64,000 nt of DNA from Clostridium sp. (GCF_026168755.1 NZ_JAPFDR010000005.1:51282-115281); one strand, 5' to 3'. Numbered from the stretch's first letter, positions 37,735 to 49,059 are shown. The notes: generated by a model from the letters alone, not told the origin. Numbers and translations are program-made.

Positions 37735-39045
<1,311 letters not shown>

Positions 39046-39059
39046 GAGGAACAAAATAC

Positions 39060-39365
39060 ATGATAACAGGAAAACAAAGAGCTTATTTAAGAGGGATTGC
39101 AAATACAATGACACCAATATTCCAAATAGGTAAAAATGGTGTTGAAGAAACATTTTTAAGACAATTAGAAGAAGCTTTGGAAGCTAGGGAACTTATAAAA
39201 ATAAAGGTTTTAGAAAATAGTGGATTATCTGCTAGAGAAGTTTCAGATGAAATATGTAAACTTATAGGGTGTGAAGGAGTTCAGGCTATAGGAAGTAAAA
39301 TTGTATTATACAAGAGATCTGAAAAGAAACCTAAGATAGAATTACCACAAGGAAAAAACAAATAG
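39060..39365 (+). CDS. yhbY: YhbY-family RNA-binding protein (CRM domain)
   Basis: A 101-residue CRM-domain protein: MITGKQRAYLRGIANTM at the start and the GKNGVEETFLRQLEEALEARELIKIKVL core, with IGSKIVLYKRS at the end. It binds pre-50S particles in other bacteria. TAGGAGGA precedes the ATG, 14 bases after obgE, so it belongs to the same transcript. Confidence 0.92.
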   Translation: MITGKQRAYLRGIANTMTPIFQIGKNGVEETFLRQLEEALEARELIKIKVLENSGLSAREVSDEICKLIGCEGVQAIGSKIVLYKRSEKKPKIELPQGKNK

Positions 39366-39367
39366 TT

Positions 39368-39976
39368 ATGAAACGATATGGTATGATGGGTGGTACATTT
39401 AATCCCATACATTTAGCACATTTATATATTGCATATGAGGCTAAAGAAACTTTAAATTTAGATAAAGTTATATTTATGGTTGCAGGAAATCCCCCACATA
39501 AAAAAGAAAGTTCAGTAATAGATTCTAACTATAGATATGATATGGTTAAAATTGCTATAAAGGATTATTCTGACTTTGAAATTAGTGATTATGAAATACA
39601 AAAGCAAGGATATAGTTATACTTATGAAACTTTAAAATATTTAAAAGGTGATGAAGGAGATGTTGAAGTCTTCTTCATTGCTGGAGCTGATTCTTTAATG
39701 GATATAGAAAAGTGGAAAAATCCAGAATTAGTATTGAGTAATTGTACATTTGTAGCTTTTAATAGAGGGGAATATAATAAAGAAACTCTTGAAGAGCAAA
39801 AGAAAAAATTACAAGATAAATATAATTCAAATATAATTTTATTAGATATAAGCAACTTGGATATTTCTTCTTCTATGATTAGAGAAAGAATAATAAAGGG
39901 AAAAAGAGTAGATTTCTTTATTCCTGAGAAAGTTATGAAGTATATAGAACAGAATAAGTTATATAAGGGAGATTAA
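39368..39976 (+). CDS. nadD: Nicotinate-mononucleotide adenylyltransferase NadD
   Basis: A 202-residue nucleotidyltransferase of NAD synthesis that adenylates NaMN. The motifs are GGTFNPIHLAHL (H-x-x-H, about 9-20), GADSLMDIEKWKNPE and ISSSMIRERI (about 164-173). It starts two bases after the yhbY stop, with AAGGAAA inside yhbY as the ribosome site. Confidence 0.95.
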   Translation: MKRYGMMGGTFNPIHLAHLYIAYEAKETLNLDKVIFMVAGNPPHKKESSVIDSNYRYDMVKIAIKDYSDFEISDYEIQKQGYSYTYETLKYLKGDEGDVEVFFIAGADSLMDIEKWKNPELVLSNCTFVAFNRGEYNKETLEEQKKKLQDKYNSNIILLDISNLDISSSMIRERIIKGKRVDFFIPEKVMKYIEQNKLYKGD

Positions 39977-39977
39977 A

Positions 39978-40553
39978 ATGTGGGGATTAGAGGAAATAAG
40001 AGAGTATTTAAGGAATAATTTAAAGCCGGCTAGATATGGGCATACTTTAGGTGTTGTTAATACAGCTATCAAGCTTGCAGAAGTTTATGGAGAAGATAAA
40101 AATAAAGCTGAAATAGCAGCTCTTTGCCATGATGTTGCAAAAAATATGAGCGATAAAGAGTTGAAAAAAATAATAGAAGATGAGAATATTGTTTTATCAA
40201 TTGATGAAGAAAATACACGAGAATTATGGCACTCTATAATTGCACCTATAATAGCTAGAAAAGTTTTTGAAATAGAAGATGAAGAAATTTTAAATGCTAT
40301 GAGATGGCATACTACAGGTAGAGAAAATATGACTAACCTTGAAAAGATAGTATATCTTGCAGATTTAATAGAACCTTCTAGAAAATTTGATGGTGTAGAT
40401 GAAATTAGGGAAGTAGCTTATAAAGATTTAGATTTAGCTATGTTAAAGGCATTAACTCATACAACTATATATTTATTAACAAAAGGTTGTGCAGTAGATA
40501 TAAGCTCTGTTAAAGCAAGAAATTATTTAGTGTATAATATGAAGACTAAGTAG
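39978..40553 (+). CDS. yqeK: YqeK-type HD-domain Ap4A hydrolase
   Basis: A 191-residue HD-domain phosphohydrolase: RYGHTLGVVNTAIKLA holds the first histidine and AALCHDVAKNM the HD pair (about 50-60), with WHTTGRENMTNLEKIVYLADLIEPSR downstream split over the active site. Members split diadenosine tetraphosphate symmetrically. GGGAGAT precedes the ATG, one base after nadD. Confidence 0.92.
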   Translation: MWGLEEIREYLRNNLKPARYGHTLGVVNTAIKLAEVYGEDKNKAEIAALCHDVAKNMSDKELKKIIEDENIVLSIDEENTRELWHSIIAPIIARKVFEIEDEEILNAMRWHTTGRENMTNLEKIVYLADLIEPSRKFDGVDEIREVAYKDLDLAMLKALTHTTIYLLTKGCAVDISSVKARNYLVYNMKTK

Positions 40554-40606
40554 ATTTTAATAGTAATTAATTTTTTATTAGTATATATAAGGTGAGGGAC
40601 GGGACA

Positions 40607-41962
40607 ATGTCAAGTAAAAAGGATAACAGAGGAAATAATAGTAGAAGAGTCTCTAATAAAAATAGTAAGAGGGAGTTAAGCCCAAGAGAAGAGTTAGAGG
40701 TAAGAAAGAAATTAAGAAGAAAAGAAAAAAAATCTACAGTTATAAAAAGAGCAATTACAGCTGCATTTTTAACAATAGTAATATTAACAGTACTATGTGG
40801 AGTATACTTGTTTTCCTTTATTGGATCTTTAAATAATAGAGATATAATTGCAGAGGTTGATCCTAAATCAAATGAAACTGTAAATATATTATTATTAGGT
40901 ATGGATATAGGAGATGCAGAGAATACTTCAAATACTTCTGCTAGAAGAACTGATACTATGATGTTGTTAAATTATAATCCACGTACTGATAATATAAGAG
41001 TAGTTTCAATTCCAAGAGATACTTTAATTGAGGTTGAAGATGCACATGATGGTAATGGAAATAAAATTCCTTATTGGAAGATAAATGCAGCTTATGTTCT
41101 AGGTGGAGAAGAGGAAGTTATAGAACAGGTTGAAGGTTTATTGGATATAACAGTTAATTATCTTGTAGAGATTGATTATGCTGCATTTAGAAATCTAATT
41201 GATGCTGTTGGTGGAGTAGAAATGTATATAGATAGAGATATGTATTATGATGATGATGCCCAAGATCTACATATACATTTTAATAAAGGTGAAACAGTAT
41301 TATTAGATGGACAAAAGGCAGAAGAATTCTTTAGATGGAGAAAGAATAATGATGGTACAGGTCTTGCAGATGGAGATTTAGGAAGAATTAAGAATCAACA
41401 AAAATTTATATCTGCATTAATTGAGAAATGTACTAATCCTACTATAATTACTCAGGTTCCTGATATTTTAAAGGCTATACAAGAAAATGTAATAACTAAT
41501 ATGTCAGGTACGGATATGATAAAGTATGGATTAAAAATGATAAGTAATTCAGGAATATCTATGAGTACATTACAAGGATATAACGAAAGAATATATGGAC
41601 AAGATTTTTTAGTTGCAGACCCTTCATATAATCAAAGCTTAATAGAATCATTGAAGATTACTAGTGAGGCAGATAATAGTGAAGCTAAAAAGAATTCTTC
41701 TATTATGGTTTTAAATGCCACTAGAGTAAATGGTTTAGCAGGGAATATGAAAACAGAGCTAGAGAAGTTAGGGTATGCAAATATAAGCATTGGAAATGCT
41801 GATAAAAGTAAAGAATCAAGTATATTATCAAATAATAAGGAACTAAAAAATTTATTAAGTGATGATACAGGAATTAAAAATCTTTCAAAAAATAAAGACT
41901 CAGAATATGAAAACTATGATGCAGTGATAATAATTGGTGAAGATTATTTAGAGTTTGAATAA
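40607..41962 (+). CDS. LytR-CpsA-Psr family cell-wall polymer ligase
   Basis: A protein of about 451 residues with a basic cytoplasmic N-terminus, one membrane helix (about 48-70) and the LCP catalytic domain (TDTMMLLNYNPRTDNIRVVSIPRDT split across residues about 120-145; FFRWRKNNDGTGLADGDLGR). A C-terminal LytR_C domain (SSIMVLNATRVNGLAGNM) follows. It attaches teichoic acid-like polymers to peptidoglycan. The ATG at 40607 fits the GGTGAGGG site better than a GTG at 40592. In many clostridia rsfS follows here; it does not in this window. Confidence 0.9.
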   Translation: MSSKKDNRGNNSRRVSNKNSKRELSPREELEVRKKLRRKEKKSTVIKRAITAAFLTIVILTVLCGVYLFSFIGSLNNRDIIAEVDPKSNETVNILLLGMDIGDAENTSNTSARRTDTMMLLNYNPRTDNIRVVSIPRDTLIEVEDAHDGNGNKIPYWKINAAYVLGGEEEVIEQVEGLLDITVNYLVEIDYAAFRNLIDAVGGVEMYIDRDMYYDDDAQDLHIHFNKGETVLLDGQKAEEFFRWRKNNDGTGLADGDLGRIKNQQKFISALIEKCTNPTIITQVPDILKAIQENVITNMSGTDMIKYGLKMISNSGISMSTLQGYNERIYGQDFLVADPSYNQSLIESLKITSEADNSEAKKNSSIMVLNATRVNGLAGNMKTELEKLGYANISIGNADKSKESSILSNNKELKNLLSDDTGIKNLSKNKDSEYENYDAVIIIGEDYLEFE

Positions 41963-42016
41963 AATACATTTTTAATTCTTAATTCTTAACTCTTAATTAT
42001 TTAAGGGAGGTAAGCT

Positions 42017-42916
42017 ATGAGTACTTTAGAAAGAAGCGTAGAAAAAAGCTTTGAAGGTAGAAAGATAAGGGAATACCTAAAAGAAGAGATGGGCTTGTCG
42101 TCAAGATTTATAAGGGGAGCTGCTATGGATAAAAGAATAATAGTAAACAACGCTCCTGTAAGAATGAATTATGTTTTAAAAGAAAATGATAATATATCAA
42201 TTAGTTTAAATAAAAAAGAAAGTCAAAATATTGAGCCAGAAAAGATAGAGATAGATATAGTTTATGAAGATAGCGAAATTATAGTTGTAAACAAAAGACC
42301 CAATATGGTTGTTCATCCAACTAAAAGATATCAGTCAGGAACCTTAGCAAATGCATTATTATATTATTTTAAGGAAACTAATCAAGACTGTATAGTAAGG
42401 CTTGTTAGTAGACTTGATATGGATACATCAGGATTAATAATAATAGCTAAGAATCAATATGCTCATATGGAATTATCTAATAATATGCAACAAAATGAAA
42501 TAGAGAAAAGATATCTAGCTTTAGTTCATGGTCATATGGAAGAGATTGAAGGAACAATAGATAAGCCGATATATAGACCAGAACTTGAAGGAAATATGAA
42601 AAGAGTTGTAGATGAAAGAGGACAAAGAAGTATTACTCACTATAAAGTTGTCGAAAGATTAAAGGATGCAGATTTAGTTGAATGTTTACTTGAAACTGGT
42701 AGAACACATCAAATTAGAGTACATTTATCTTCATTAGGACATCCTATTTATGGAGATACTCTATATGGAGATGAATCAGATTCAGAGATTATATCAAGGC
42801 AAGCACTTCATGCATATGGGTTAAATTTTAAATCACCAAGAACTAAAAAGCCACTTGAATTAAGAGCTGAATTGCCAAAGGACATAAAAGTATTACTAGA
42901 AAAGTTAAGGGTTTAA
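42017..42916 (+). CDS. RluA/RluD-family rRNA pseudouridine synthase
   Basis: A 299-residue enzyme with an N-terminal S4 RNA-binding domain (about 10-75) and the pseudouridine synthase core. The catalytic aspartate is in VSRLDMDTSGLIIIA (about residue 136); GRTHQIRVHLSSLGHPIYGD is the C-terminal signature. The exact target cannot be told from sequence. The 54-base gap before it holds the short direct repeat TTAATTCTTAA/TTAACTCTTAA. AAGGGAGGT precedes the start. Confidence 0.9.
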   Translation: MSTLERSVEKSFEGRKIREYLKEEMGLSSRFIRGAAMDKRIIVNNAPVRMNYVLKENDNISISLNKKESQNIEPEKIEIDIVYEDSEIIVVNKRPNMVVHPTKRYQSGTLANALLYYFKETNQDCIVRLVSRLDMDTSGLIIIAKNQYAHMELSNNMQQNEIEKRYLALVHGHMEEIEGTIDKPIYRPELEGNMKRVVDERGQRSITHYKVVERLKDADLVECLLETGRTHQIRVHLSSLGHPIYGDTLYGDESDSEIISRQALHAYGLNFKSPRTKKPLELRAELPKDIKVLLEKLRV

Positions 42917-42918
42917 AA

Positions 42919-42972
42919 TAAAAGAGTTAGAAATAAGCTTACTAAAAAGCAGGTTATTTCTAACTCTTTTAC
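42919..42972. terminator. Bidirectional terminator
   Basis: AAAAGAGTTAGAAATAA / TTATTTCTAACTCTTTT is a perfect 17-bp stem between convergent genes. Confidence 0.85.
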
Positions 42973-42989
42973 TTTTACTTTTACTTTAA

Positions 42990-44300
42990 TTAAAAATTAT
43001 GTTTATTTCTTATATAAGAACGTCTTGCTAAAAATTTTCTTCTACGTTTTTTATTACGTATCATTGATATTAGTATAATAAATAATATAATTATAACAAT
43101 AATAGTAATTACACCTAAGGTAAAATATTTATTTGAAGTAATTTTAGTAATAGTATTCTTGACCATAACTTCAGTAGTATATTCTCTATCTGTACCACTA
43201 GCTAATTTAATATTAGAAACTTTATTACCATTAATTAAAAGATAAGCATCAAATAAAATATCCCCTTCTTTAATAGAGGTAGTTGTCAAATCCTTATTAT
43301 CATATTCTACAGATATGTTAGGATTAGTTATATTTTCGCCTTCACTTAGATTAAAAGTATAATAAAAGTCTTCAGTTGATAATAAAGGAATAGATGTAGA
43401 GTCATCTATAGAATAATCCTCTAATTTATCACCTTTAGAAATTACTTTTTCAGTTCTAAAATTTTCAAATCCCCAATCAAATAATTGACCTACGCTTGTG
43501 TATAATCCATCTTTATCAGTTGCATTTAAAAAAGCACCAACTATAGTTTGATCATCTTTTTTGGCTACAGCTGTATATGAATGATTTGCAGCTGTAGTAT
43601 AACCTGTTTTACCACAATAAGCATATTGATATTTATATTGTGAATCAGCTTTTAATAAATGATTATGATTTGTAGCCCATTTTTCACTACCATCTGAAAA
43701 TGGATGAGTTTCGTAAAAATAGGATTGAGTTTGTGAAATTCTAACAAAATCAGCATTTTGAGATGCATATCTCATTATTAAGGCTAAGTCATATGCTGTA
43801 GTTAAATGCCCTTCTTCTGTTAATCCACTTGGATTTTTAAAATTAGTGTTAGTTGCACCAAGTTCTATTGCTTTTTTATTCATTAACTTTGAGAATTCTT
43901 CATTTGAACCAGATATGTGTTCAGCAATAGCCTCAGCACAATCATTTCCAGATTCCAAAAGTAATCCTAAGAGTAATTCTTCCATTGTATAAACTTCACC
44001 TTGAGCGAGCCCAAGTGAAGATCCATCTGCCAATGGGGGATTTTCTCCTATAGTAACTAGTTCATCTAATTTAGAATTTTCTAATGCAATTATTGCTGTC
44101 ATTACTTTAGTAGTTGAAGCAGGCATATATTGTACATTAGCATTCTTTTCATAAAGCACTTTTCCTGTAGTTGCATCCATAAGATAAATACCTTCAGAAT
44201 ATAAATTAGGTAGTGCAAAAGAGTTTATCGTTGTTATGTTAGTTAGTACGCTTGTAAGTAAAAACACTAAAACAAACGTTTTGCATAATAATTTTTTCAT
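42990..44300 (-). CDS. D-alanyl-D-alanine carboxypeptidase (serine DD-carboxypeptidase)
   Basis: A 436-residue S11-family enzyme. Signal peptide (about 1-30), then SxxK in PASTTKVMTAI (about 60-70), SGN in LLESGNDCAEAI (about 117), and KTG in CGKTGYTTAANHSY (about 230). The C-terminal part has a beta-rich domain, a membrane helix (about 395-418) and a basic tail. It trims pentapeptides in the wall. DacF-like enzymes in spore formers act in cortex formation, but the exact paralog is not decidable. GGGAGAGG lies upstream on the minus strand. Confidence 0.9.
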   Translation of the reverse strand: MKKLLCKTFVLVFLLTSVLTNITTINSFALPNLYSEGIYLMDATTGKVLYEKNANVQYMPASTTKVMTAIIALENSKLDELVTIGENPPLADGSSLGLAQGEVYTMEELLLGLLLESGNDCAEAIAEHISGSNEEFSKLMNKKAIELGATNTNFKNPSGLTEEGHLTTAYDLALIMRYASQNADFVRISQTQSYFYETHPFSDGSEKWATNHNHLLKADSQYKYQYAYCGKTGYTTAANHSYTAVAKKDDQTIVGAFLNATDKDGLYTSVGQLFDWGFENFRTEKVISKGDKLEDYSIDDSTSIPLLSTEDFYYTFNLSEGENITNPNISVEYDNKDLTTTSIKEGDILFDAYLLINGNKVSNIKLASGTDREYTTEVMVKNTITKITSNKYFTLGVITIIVIIILFIILISMIRNKKRRRKFLARRSYIRNKHNF

Positions 44301-44440
44301 AAACCTCTCCCTTAAGTTATATCTTATACTTTATAAGTTTACCAAAAAAATAAAAGGAATTCTATAGATAAATTCATTATAAAAGTTTAGATATAGAATT
44401 TATGACAATAATTATAATGTAACACAGAAGGAGTGATATA

Positions 44441-45133
44441 ATGGATGTTTTAAAGAATAAAAAAGTAATAGGAGTAATAATAGTTCTATTTATAACAGGA
44501 ACTGTATCATTATTAACATATGGAAAAAATAGAAAGAATGTTTTTAAAGATGAATATATGCAAAATATTTTTATTGATGAAGAAAGTATTAGCGTTGAAA
44601 AAGATAATAGTAATTATTTAAAAGAAACTGAAGAGGAGAATAATAATTTACTTATTGAGAATAATAATGAGAATAGCAATTTACAAAAAAGTTCTAATAA
44701 CACAATAGTTGTTGAAATTAAGGGAGAAGTAATGAATCCAGATGTTTATACCTTAAGTGAAGGAAGTATAATTAAAGATTTAATTGAAATGGCAGGGGGA
44801 TTGACAACGGAGGCTGATATTTCAAATATAAATAGAGCTAAAGAAATTAATAATCATGATTTAATAGTAATTAGGAATATAAATGATGTTAATATAGATG
44901 TAGAAGCAGAAAATAATGAAGTGAACGAAGAAAGTGATGATGGGAAAATAAGTATAAATGATTCAGATATAAGTAAACTTAAAGAAATTCCAGGAATAGG
45001 AGAAGTGAAAGCTAATTCTATAATTTTATATAGAGAAAAAAATAATGGCTTCAAATCTATTGAGGAATTAAAAAATGTTGATGGAATAGGAGAAAAGACT
45101 TTTGAAAAAATAAAAGATAGCATTAAATTGTAG
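44441..45133 (+). CDS. comEA: ComEA-like DNA-binding protein
   Basis: A 230-residue protein: membrane helix (about 8-27), asparagine/glutamate-rich linker, SLBB-like domain (VVEIKGEVMNPDVYTLSEGS, about 86-145) and a C-terminal double helix-hairpin-helix (LKEIPGIGEVKANSIILYRE and LKNVDGIGEKTFEKIK, about 178-228). ComEA binds incoming double-stranded DNA in transformation. comEC is not adjacent, so natural competence cannot be claimed. AAGGAGTGA precedes the ATG. Confidence 0.88.
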   Translation: MDVLKNKKVIGVIIVLFITGTVSLLTYGKNRKNVFKDEYMQNIFIDEESISVEKDNSNYLKETEEENNNLLIENNNENSNLQKSSNNTIVVEIKGEVMNPDVYTLSEGSIIKDLIEMAGGLTTEADISNINRAKEINNHDLIVIRNINDVNIDVEAENNEVNEESDDGKISINDSDISKLKEIPGIGEVKANSIILYREKNNGFKSIEELKNVDGIGEKTFEKIKDSIKL

Positions 45134-45259
45134 GTTATAATGTGAATTTTACATAAATATGTTACCAAATGCTTTTAAAACACAGAAGATTAATGTTATA
45201 ATTAATAGGATTTATGAAAACATACTATTGAGTTAAATAATAGCATAGGGGGTAATAAC

Positions 45260-45928
45260 ATGAAGAAGAAGGCAATATCTTTAGCATTAGTTGCAATGTT
45301 AGCTATTAGTGTAGTAGGATGCTCAAGTAACAACGATGATGTAAAGACAACAGAGGATAATCAAAAGACAGCAGTTGAAAATGTGGATATACTTCCAGGA
45401 ACATGGTCAGAAGATTATAGTAGAGAAGAGGTTAAAGAATTATATGAAAAGTCATTAGCAAGTGTAGAATCAACAGCTAAAGGATATTCATTAGATTATG
45501 ATATTACAGAAGATGAAATAAAAGAAGAGAATGGCGAATCAGTTAATGATACTTATATATACTTTGATATTCCAGAGGCAGAAAGATTAGAAAGTTTATA
45601 CTTTGGGTTTAAACAATATGGTTCAGATTTAGCTAATGGAAAATTAGAAATGAAATTAGGATATAAATTAGATAAAAAGACCATTTTAGAAACAGGAAAA
45701 TTTGATTTTGAAAATTTATCATTATCAGCTTTTTCACAAGCATTTACTGGTGATTATGAAAGGGATTATACTGAGTTAGATAAACAAATATACGATATAA
45801 TTAAAAATGGTACAGATGAGGGTATACAAACTATAAGCAATAATATTGATGGTTTAAAAGAGACAATAACAATTACAGAAGACTTTTTACTTTATAAGTT
45901 AGAAAGTAGAGTATATAACTTTAAGTAA
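45260..45928 (+). CDS. Predicted lipoprotein
   Basis: A 222-residue protein with a lipoprotein signal: MKKKAISLALVAMLAISVVGC with the lipobox VVGC (C21). After a polar linker comes a soluble domain of unknown family (about 50-222). GGGGGTAA precedes the start. I recognise no function. The next gene, a small membrane protein, follows in 45 bases and may be cotranscribed. Confidence 0.7.
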   Translation: MKKKAISLALVAMLAISVVGCSSNNDDVKTTEDNQKTAVENVDILPGTWSEDYSREEVKELYEKSLASVESTAKGYSLDYDITEDEIKEENGESVNDTYIYFDIPEAERLESLYFGFKQYGSDLANGKLEMKLGYKLDKKTILETGKFDFENLSLSAFSQAFTGDYERDYTELDKQIYDIIKNGTDEGIQTISNNIDGLKETITITEDFLLYKLESRVYNFK

Positions 45929-45973
45929 ATAATAAGCTTTAATTATATAAATATAAATTCTATGGAGGTAGAG

Positions 45974-46381
45974 ATGGTAGATAACAATGAAGAAAATCTA
46001 AAAAATAAAGTTAATGAGACTGAAAACAATAATGATTACGTATCACCAGAAGTTTTAGAGGAAGCTAAGGTATATTTAGCTGAAGAGAAGGCGGCAGAAG
46101 CGAGAGAATTTATAAAGGATGAAGAAATAAAGGCTGATGGCAAACTTCTTCACTATACAAAAGTTATTTTAAGTGGAATATTGGATCAAATATTTGTTAT
46201 AGCTTTAGCATTAATATTATTTGGAATATTTGATTTAGCTTTAAGAGTTTTTGGATATAGAGTAGCTTCAAGAGAAGAGGTATTTATGATTATTTATGTA
46301 ATAAGTAACATACTATACTATCCAATTTTACAAGAACTTTTACACGGAAAGACTTTAGGAAAAAAATTCATCTTTAGATAA
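45974..46381 (+). CDS. RDD-like small membrane protein
   Basis: A 135-residue protein with an acidic, charged N-terminal half (to about 60) and two or three membrane segments. The C-terminal end LHGKTLGKKFIFR is the typical RDD-family signature. The start at 45974 follows GGAGGT; an ATG 12 bases upstream overlaps that site. Function unknown; possibly works with the lipoprotein upstream. Confidence 0.7.
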   Translation: MVDNNEENLKNKVNETENNNDYVSPEVLEEAKVYLAEEKAAEAREFIKDEEIKADGKLLHYTKVILSGILDQIFVIALALILFGIFDLALRVFGYRVASREEVFMIIYVISNILYYPILQELLHGKTLGKKFIFR

Positions 46382-46388
46382 CTTTATA

Positions 46389-46429
46389 AGACACCTTTAT
46401 AATAGTTTATAGAGGTGTTTTTATTTTTG
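46389..46429 (+). terminator. Terminator after the RDD-like gene
   Basis: ACACCTTTATAA / TTATAGAGGTGT is a stem with one G-T pair, followed by TTTTATTTTT. Confidence 0.8.
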
Positions 46430-46514
46430 TTTTAATGTATAATACTAATAGTTAGAAATTAAAAGTTATGATTTTTTTTATAATAAATAATTAATTTTTA
46501 GATTGGAGCTTAAG

Positions 46515-47870
46515 ATGAAAAGAGGAAGTCAATTAACATTAAAAATAAACAATATGAAATTTCCTTCAACGGGGATTGCAGAGTGTGAAGGAAAGAATAT
46601 TTATGTAAAGGGTGCTTTTCCTGGCCAAACAGTAAAAGCTACAGTTAAGAAAAATAGAGAAGGATATGCAGAAGCTAAGCTTGTAGACGTTATTGAAAAG
46701 GCTGGATATGAAATAGATGCACCATGTCCTCACTTTGGAGTATGTGGAGGATGTAGTTCGCAAAATTTAACTTATGAAAAGCAATTGGAATTATTAAGTG
46801 ATGAAATTTGCGATCTTTTTGAAGAAAAGGACTTACCCATGGGAATGTACCTTGGAGTAAAGGGTAGTGAAAATTGCTGGGAGTATAGAAATAAGATGGA
46901 GTTCACTTTTGGAGACTTAGAAAAAGGTGGAGAGCTTACTTTAGGAATGCACATGAAAGGAAAGTCTTTTGGTGTATTAACAGTTGATAACTGTATGATA
47001 GTTGATGAAGATTTTAGAACTGTTCTTAAAACAACTATAGATTATTTTAGAAAAACTGGATTACCTTATTATAGAGTAATGAGAAGGGAAGGGTATTTAA
47101 GACATTTAGTTATTAGAAAAGCTACTAATACTGGTGAACTTATGGTTAATTTAGTAACTACAACTCAAATTGATTTTGATTTAACTGAGTATACTGAATT
47201 ACTTAAAGCTCAAAACTATAAAGGTGAATTAGTATCTGTATTACATACTGAAAATAATTCTTTATCTGATGCAGTTGTACCTGAAAAGGTAAATGTATTA
47301 TTTGGAAGAGATTACATAGTTGAAACTTTGCTTGGTCTTAAATTTAAAATATCACCATTCTCGTTCTTCCAAACTAACTCTAAGGGAGCAGAATCTCTTT
47401 ATAGTATAGTTAGGGATTTTATGGGAGATGGCGAAAATAAAGTTGTATTTGACCTTTATTGTGGAACTGGTACGATTGGTCAAATAGCGGCACCTAATGC
47501 TAAGAAGGTTGTTGGACTTGAGCTTATTGAAGAAGCTGTTGAAGCTGCAAAGGAAAATGCGAAGCTTAATGGATTAAATAATTGTGAGTTTATAGCTGGG
47601 GATGTTGCTGAAACTATTAAGAAGGTTAAGGATAAACCAGATATAATTATTTTAGATCCACCAAGAAGTGGTGTTTCGCCAAAGGCTTTAGATTATGTAA
47701 TTAGATTTAATGCACCTGAAATAATCTATGTTTCATGTAATCCTAAGACAATGGTTGAAAACTTAGATGTATTGTTAGCTCATGGATATAAGGTTGATAA
47801 GAGTACAGTTAAAGACATGTTCCCAAATACGCCGCACGCTGAGACGGTTGTTAGACTTATAAAAAAATAA
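46515..47870 (+). CDS. rlmD: 23S rRNA (uracil-C5)-methyltransferase, RlmD/TrmA family
   Basis: A protein of about 451 residues. An N-terminal TRAM domain (about 5-60) is followed by a cysteine cluster [10 protein letters not shown] (about 70-80) that binds a 4Fe-4S centre. The SAM site is [14 protein letters not shown] (about 311-324), and the catalytic cysteine is in [11 protein letters not shown] (about 404). [14 protein letters not shown] is also family-specific. In Firmicutes one enzyme may methylate both U747 and U1939. The ATG at 46515 follows GGAG; a TTG at 46503 is possible but less likely. Confidence 0.9.
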   Translation: MKRGSQLTLKINNMKFPSTGIAECEGKNIYVKGAFPGQTVKATVKKNREGYAEAKLVDVIEKAGYEIDAPCPHFGVCGGCSSQNLTYEKQLELLSDEICDLFEEKDLPMGMYLGVKGSENCWEYRNKMEFTFGDLEKGGELTLGMHMKGKSFGVLTVDNCMIVDEDFRTVLKTTIDYFRKTGLPYYRVMRREGYLRHLVIRKATNTGELMVNLVTTTQIDFDLTEYTELLKAQNYKGELVSVLHTENNSLSDAVVPEKVNVLFGRDYIVETLLGLKFKISPFSFFQTNSKGAESLYSIVRDFMGDGENKVVFDLYCGTGTIGQIAAPNAKKVVGLELIEEAVEAAKENAKLNGLNNCEFIAGDVAETIKKVKDKPDIIILDPPRSGVSPKALDYVIRFNAPEIIYVSCNPKTMVENLDVLLAHGYKVDKSTVKDMFPNTPHAETVVRLIKK

Positions 47871-47878
47871 TAAATTAA

Positions 47879-47911
47879 TAAGAACTTCAAGATAATCTTG
47901 TTGTTCTTTTA
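47879..47911 (+). terminator. Terminator after the rRNA methyltransferase
   Basis: AAGAAC-ttc-AAGA-taa-TCTT-gtt-GTTCTT is a two-step stem with a T-rich tail. Confidence 0.65.
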
Positions 47912-48069
47912 TTATAAAAAATATATAATAATACAAAAGCATGGATAACACAATAATAAGAGAGAAATAATAGGAGTGTACTTTATTAAAAGTAAAATAT
48001 TTCAAAGTATTATAATTAAAAAAGTTTAATGGATAAAATACATAAGAGAAATATAAATGAGGTGACAAT

Positions 48070-49059
48070 ATGTGTACAGCATTAAATATAAAATCAAATA
48101 ATGATAATTGTTTTTTCGGAAGAAATATGGATTTATCATATAACTTTAATCAATCAGTTATGCTTATTCCAAGAAATTATAAATATAAAGATAAAGTTAC
48201 AGGAAATATGATAACTAATAATCGTGCTATTATAGGTATGGGAACTGTTATTGATGATCATCCGGCAATTGCGGATGCAATGAATGAAAATGGATTGGCT
48301 TGTGCAGGATTAAATTTTGCAGGATATGCTTATTTTGAAAAAGATATAGTTAAAGGAAAAATTAATATTGCTCCATATGATTTTATACAGTGGGTATTAT
48401 CTAATCATGATACAGTGGATGAAGTTAAAAATGAAATTAAAAATATAGAGTTAGTAGATGTACCTATAAATGATAAAACTCCAGTTCCAACCCTTCACTG
48501 GATGATTGCAGATAAAACAGGTAAGTCAATTGTAGTTGAGAAAACTAAAAATAAATTTGCTGTATATGATAATACTGTGGGAGTAATGACCAATAATCCA
48601 ACATTTGATTGGCATTTAACTAACTTAAATGAATATATAAAGATTAAACCAACTCAACCTAAAGAAGCCAACTGGAGTAATCAGAAATTAAAAGCTTTAG
48701 GTGTTGGAGCTGGTACTTTAGGTATACCTGGAGATTTTGCATCAGTATCTAGATTTATAAGAATTGCATATATTAGAAATAATATGCCAAATATAGAAGA
48801 TAATATAACAGCTATTACTCAATTTTTTCATATGTTAGACTATGTAAAAATGGTAAAAGGGGGAGTTATTACAGAAGATGGATTAGAAGATTTAACTTTA
48901 TATTCTTCTTGTATGGACCAAGAAAATAGGATTTATTACTATAAAACTTATGACAATAATAGAATAAATGCCATAGATATGAATAAAGAAAATCTTGATG
49001 GAGATAAAATTAAGTTATTTGCATATGAAACAACACAGGATATAAATTATCAAAATTAA
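48070..49059 (+). CDS. cbh: Bile salt hydrolase (choloylglycine hydrolase)
   Basis: A 329-residue Ntn-hydrolase that deconjugates glycine- and taurine-bile acids. Every active-site residue of the C. perfringens enzyme is at the same position: C2 (nucleophile after Met removal), R18, D21, N82, N175 and R228. The C-terminal NAIDMNKENLDG also matches that enzyme as I recall it. No signal peptide, so cytoplasmic. It is a single-gene unit with GAGGTGAC before the start and a terminator after. This points to life in the gut. Penicillin V acylase activity is a less likely alternative. Confidence 0.93.
   Translation: MCTALNIKSNNDNCFFGRNMDLSYNFNQSVMLIPRNYKYKDKVTGNMITNNRAIIGMGTVIDDHPAIADAMNENGLACAGLNFAGYAYFEKDIVKGKINIAPYDFIQWVLSNHDTVDEVKNEIKNIELVDVPINDKTPVPTLHWMIADKTGKSIVVEKTKNKFAVYDNTVGVMTNNPTFDWHLTNLNEYIKIKPTQPKEANWSNQKLKALGVGAGTLGIPGDFASVSRFIRIAYIRNNMPNIEDNITAITQFFHMLDYVKMVKGGVITEDGLEDLTLYSSCMDQENRIYYYKTYDNNRINAIDMNKENLDGDKIKLFAYETTQDINYQN

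Noticed and set aside
45134..45259. comEC immediately after comEA
   Set aside because: The sequence after comEA is short and AT-rich and is followed by a lipoprotein gene; no ComEC fragment is present.
47775..48068. Minus-strand frame of 97 codons between the rRNA methyltransferase and the bile salt hydrolase
   Set aside because: It overlaps the methyltransferase 3' end and its terminator, is dominated by AT-rich codons and shows no family.
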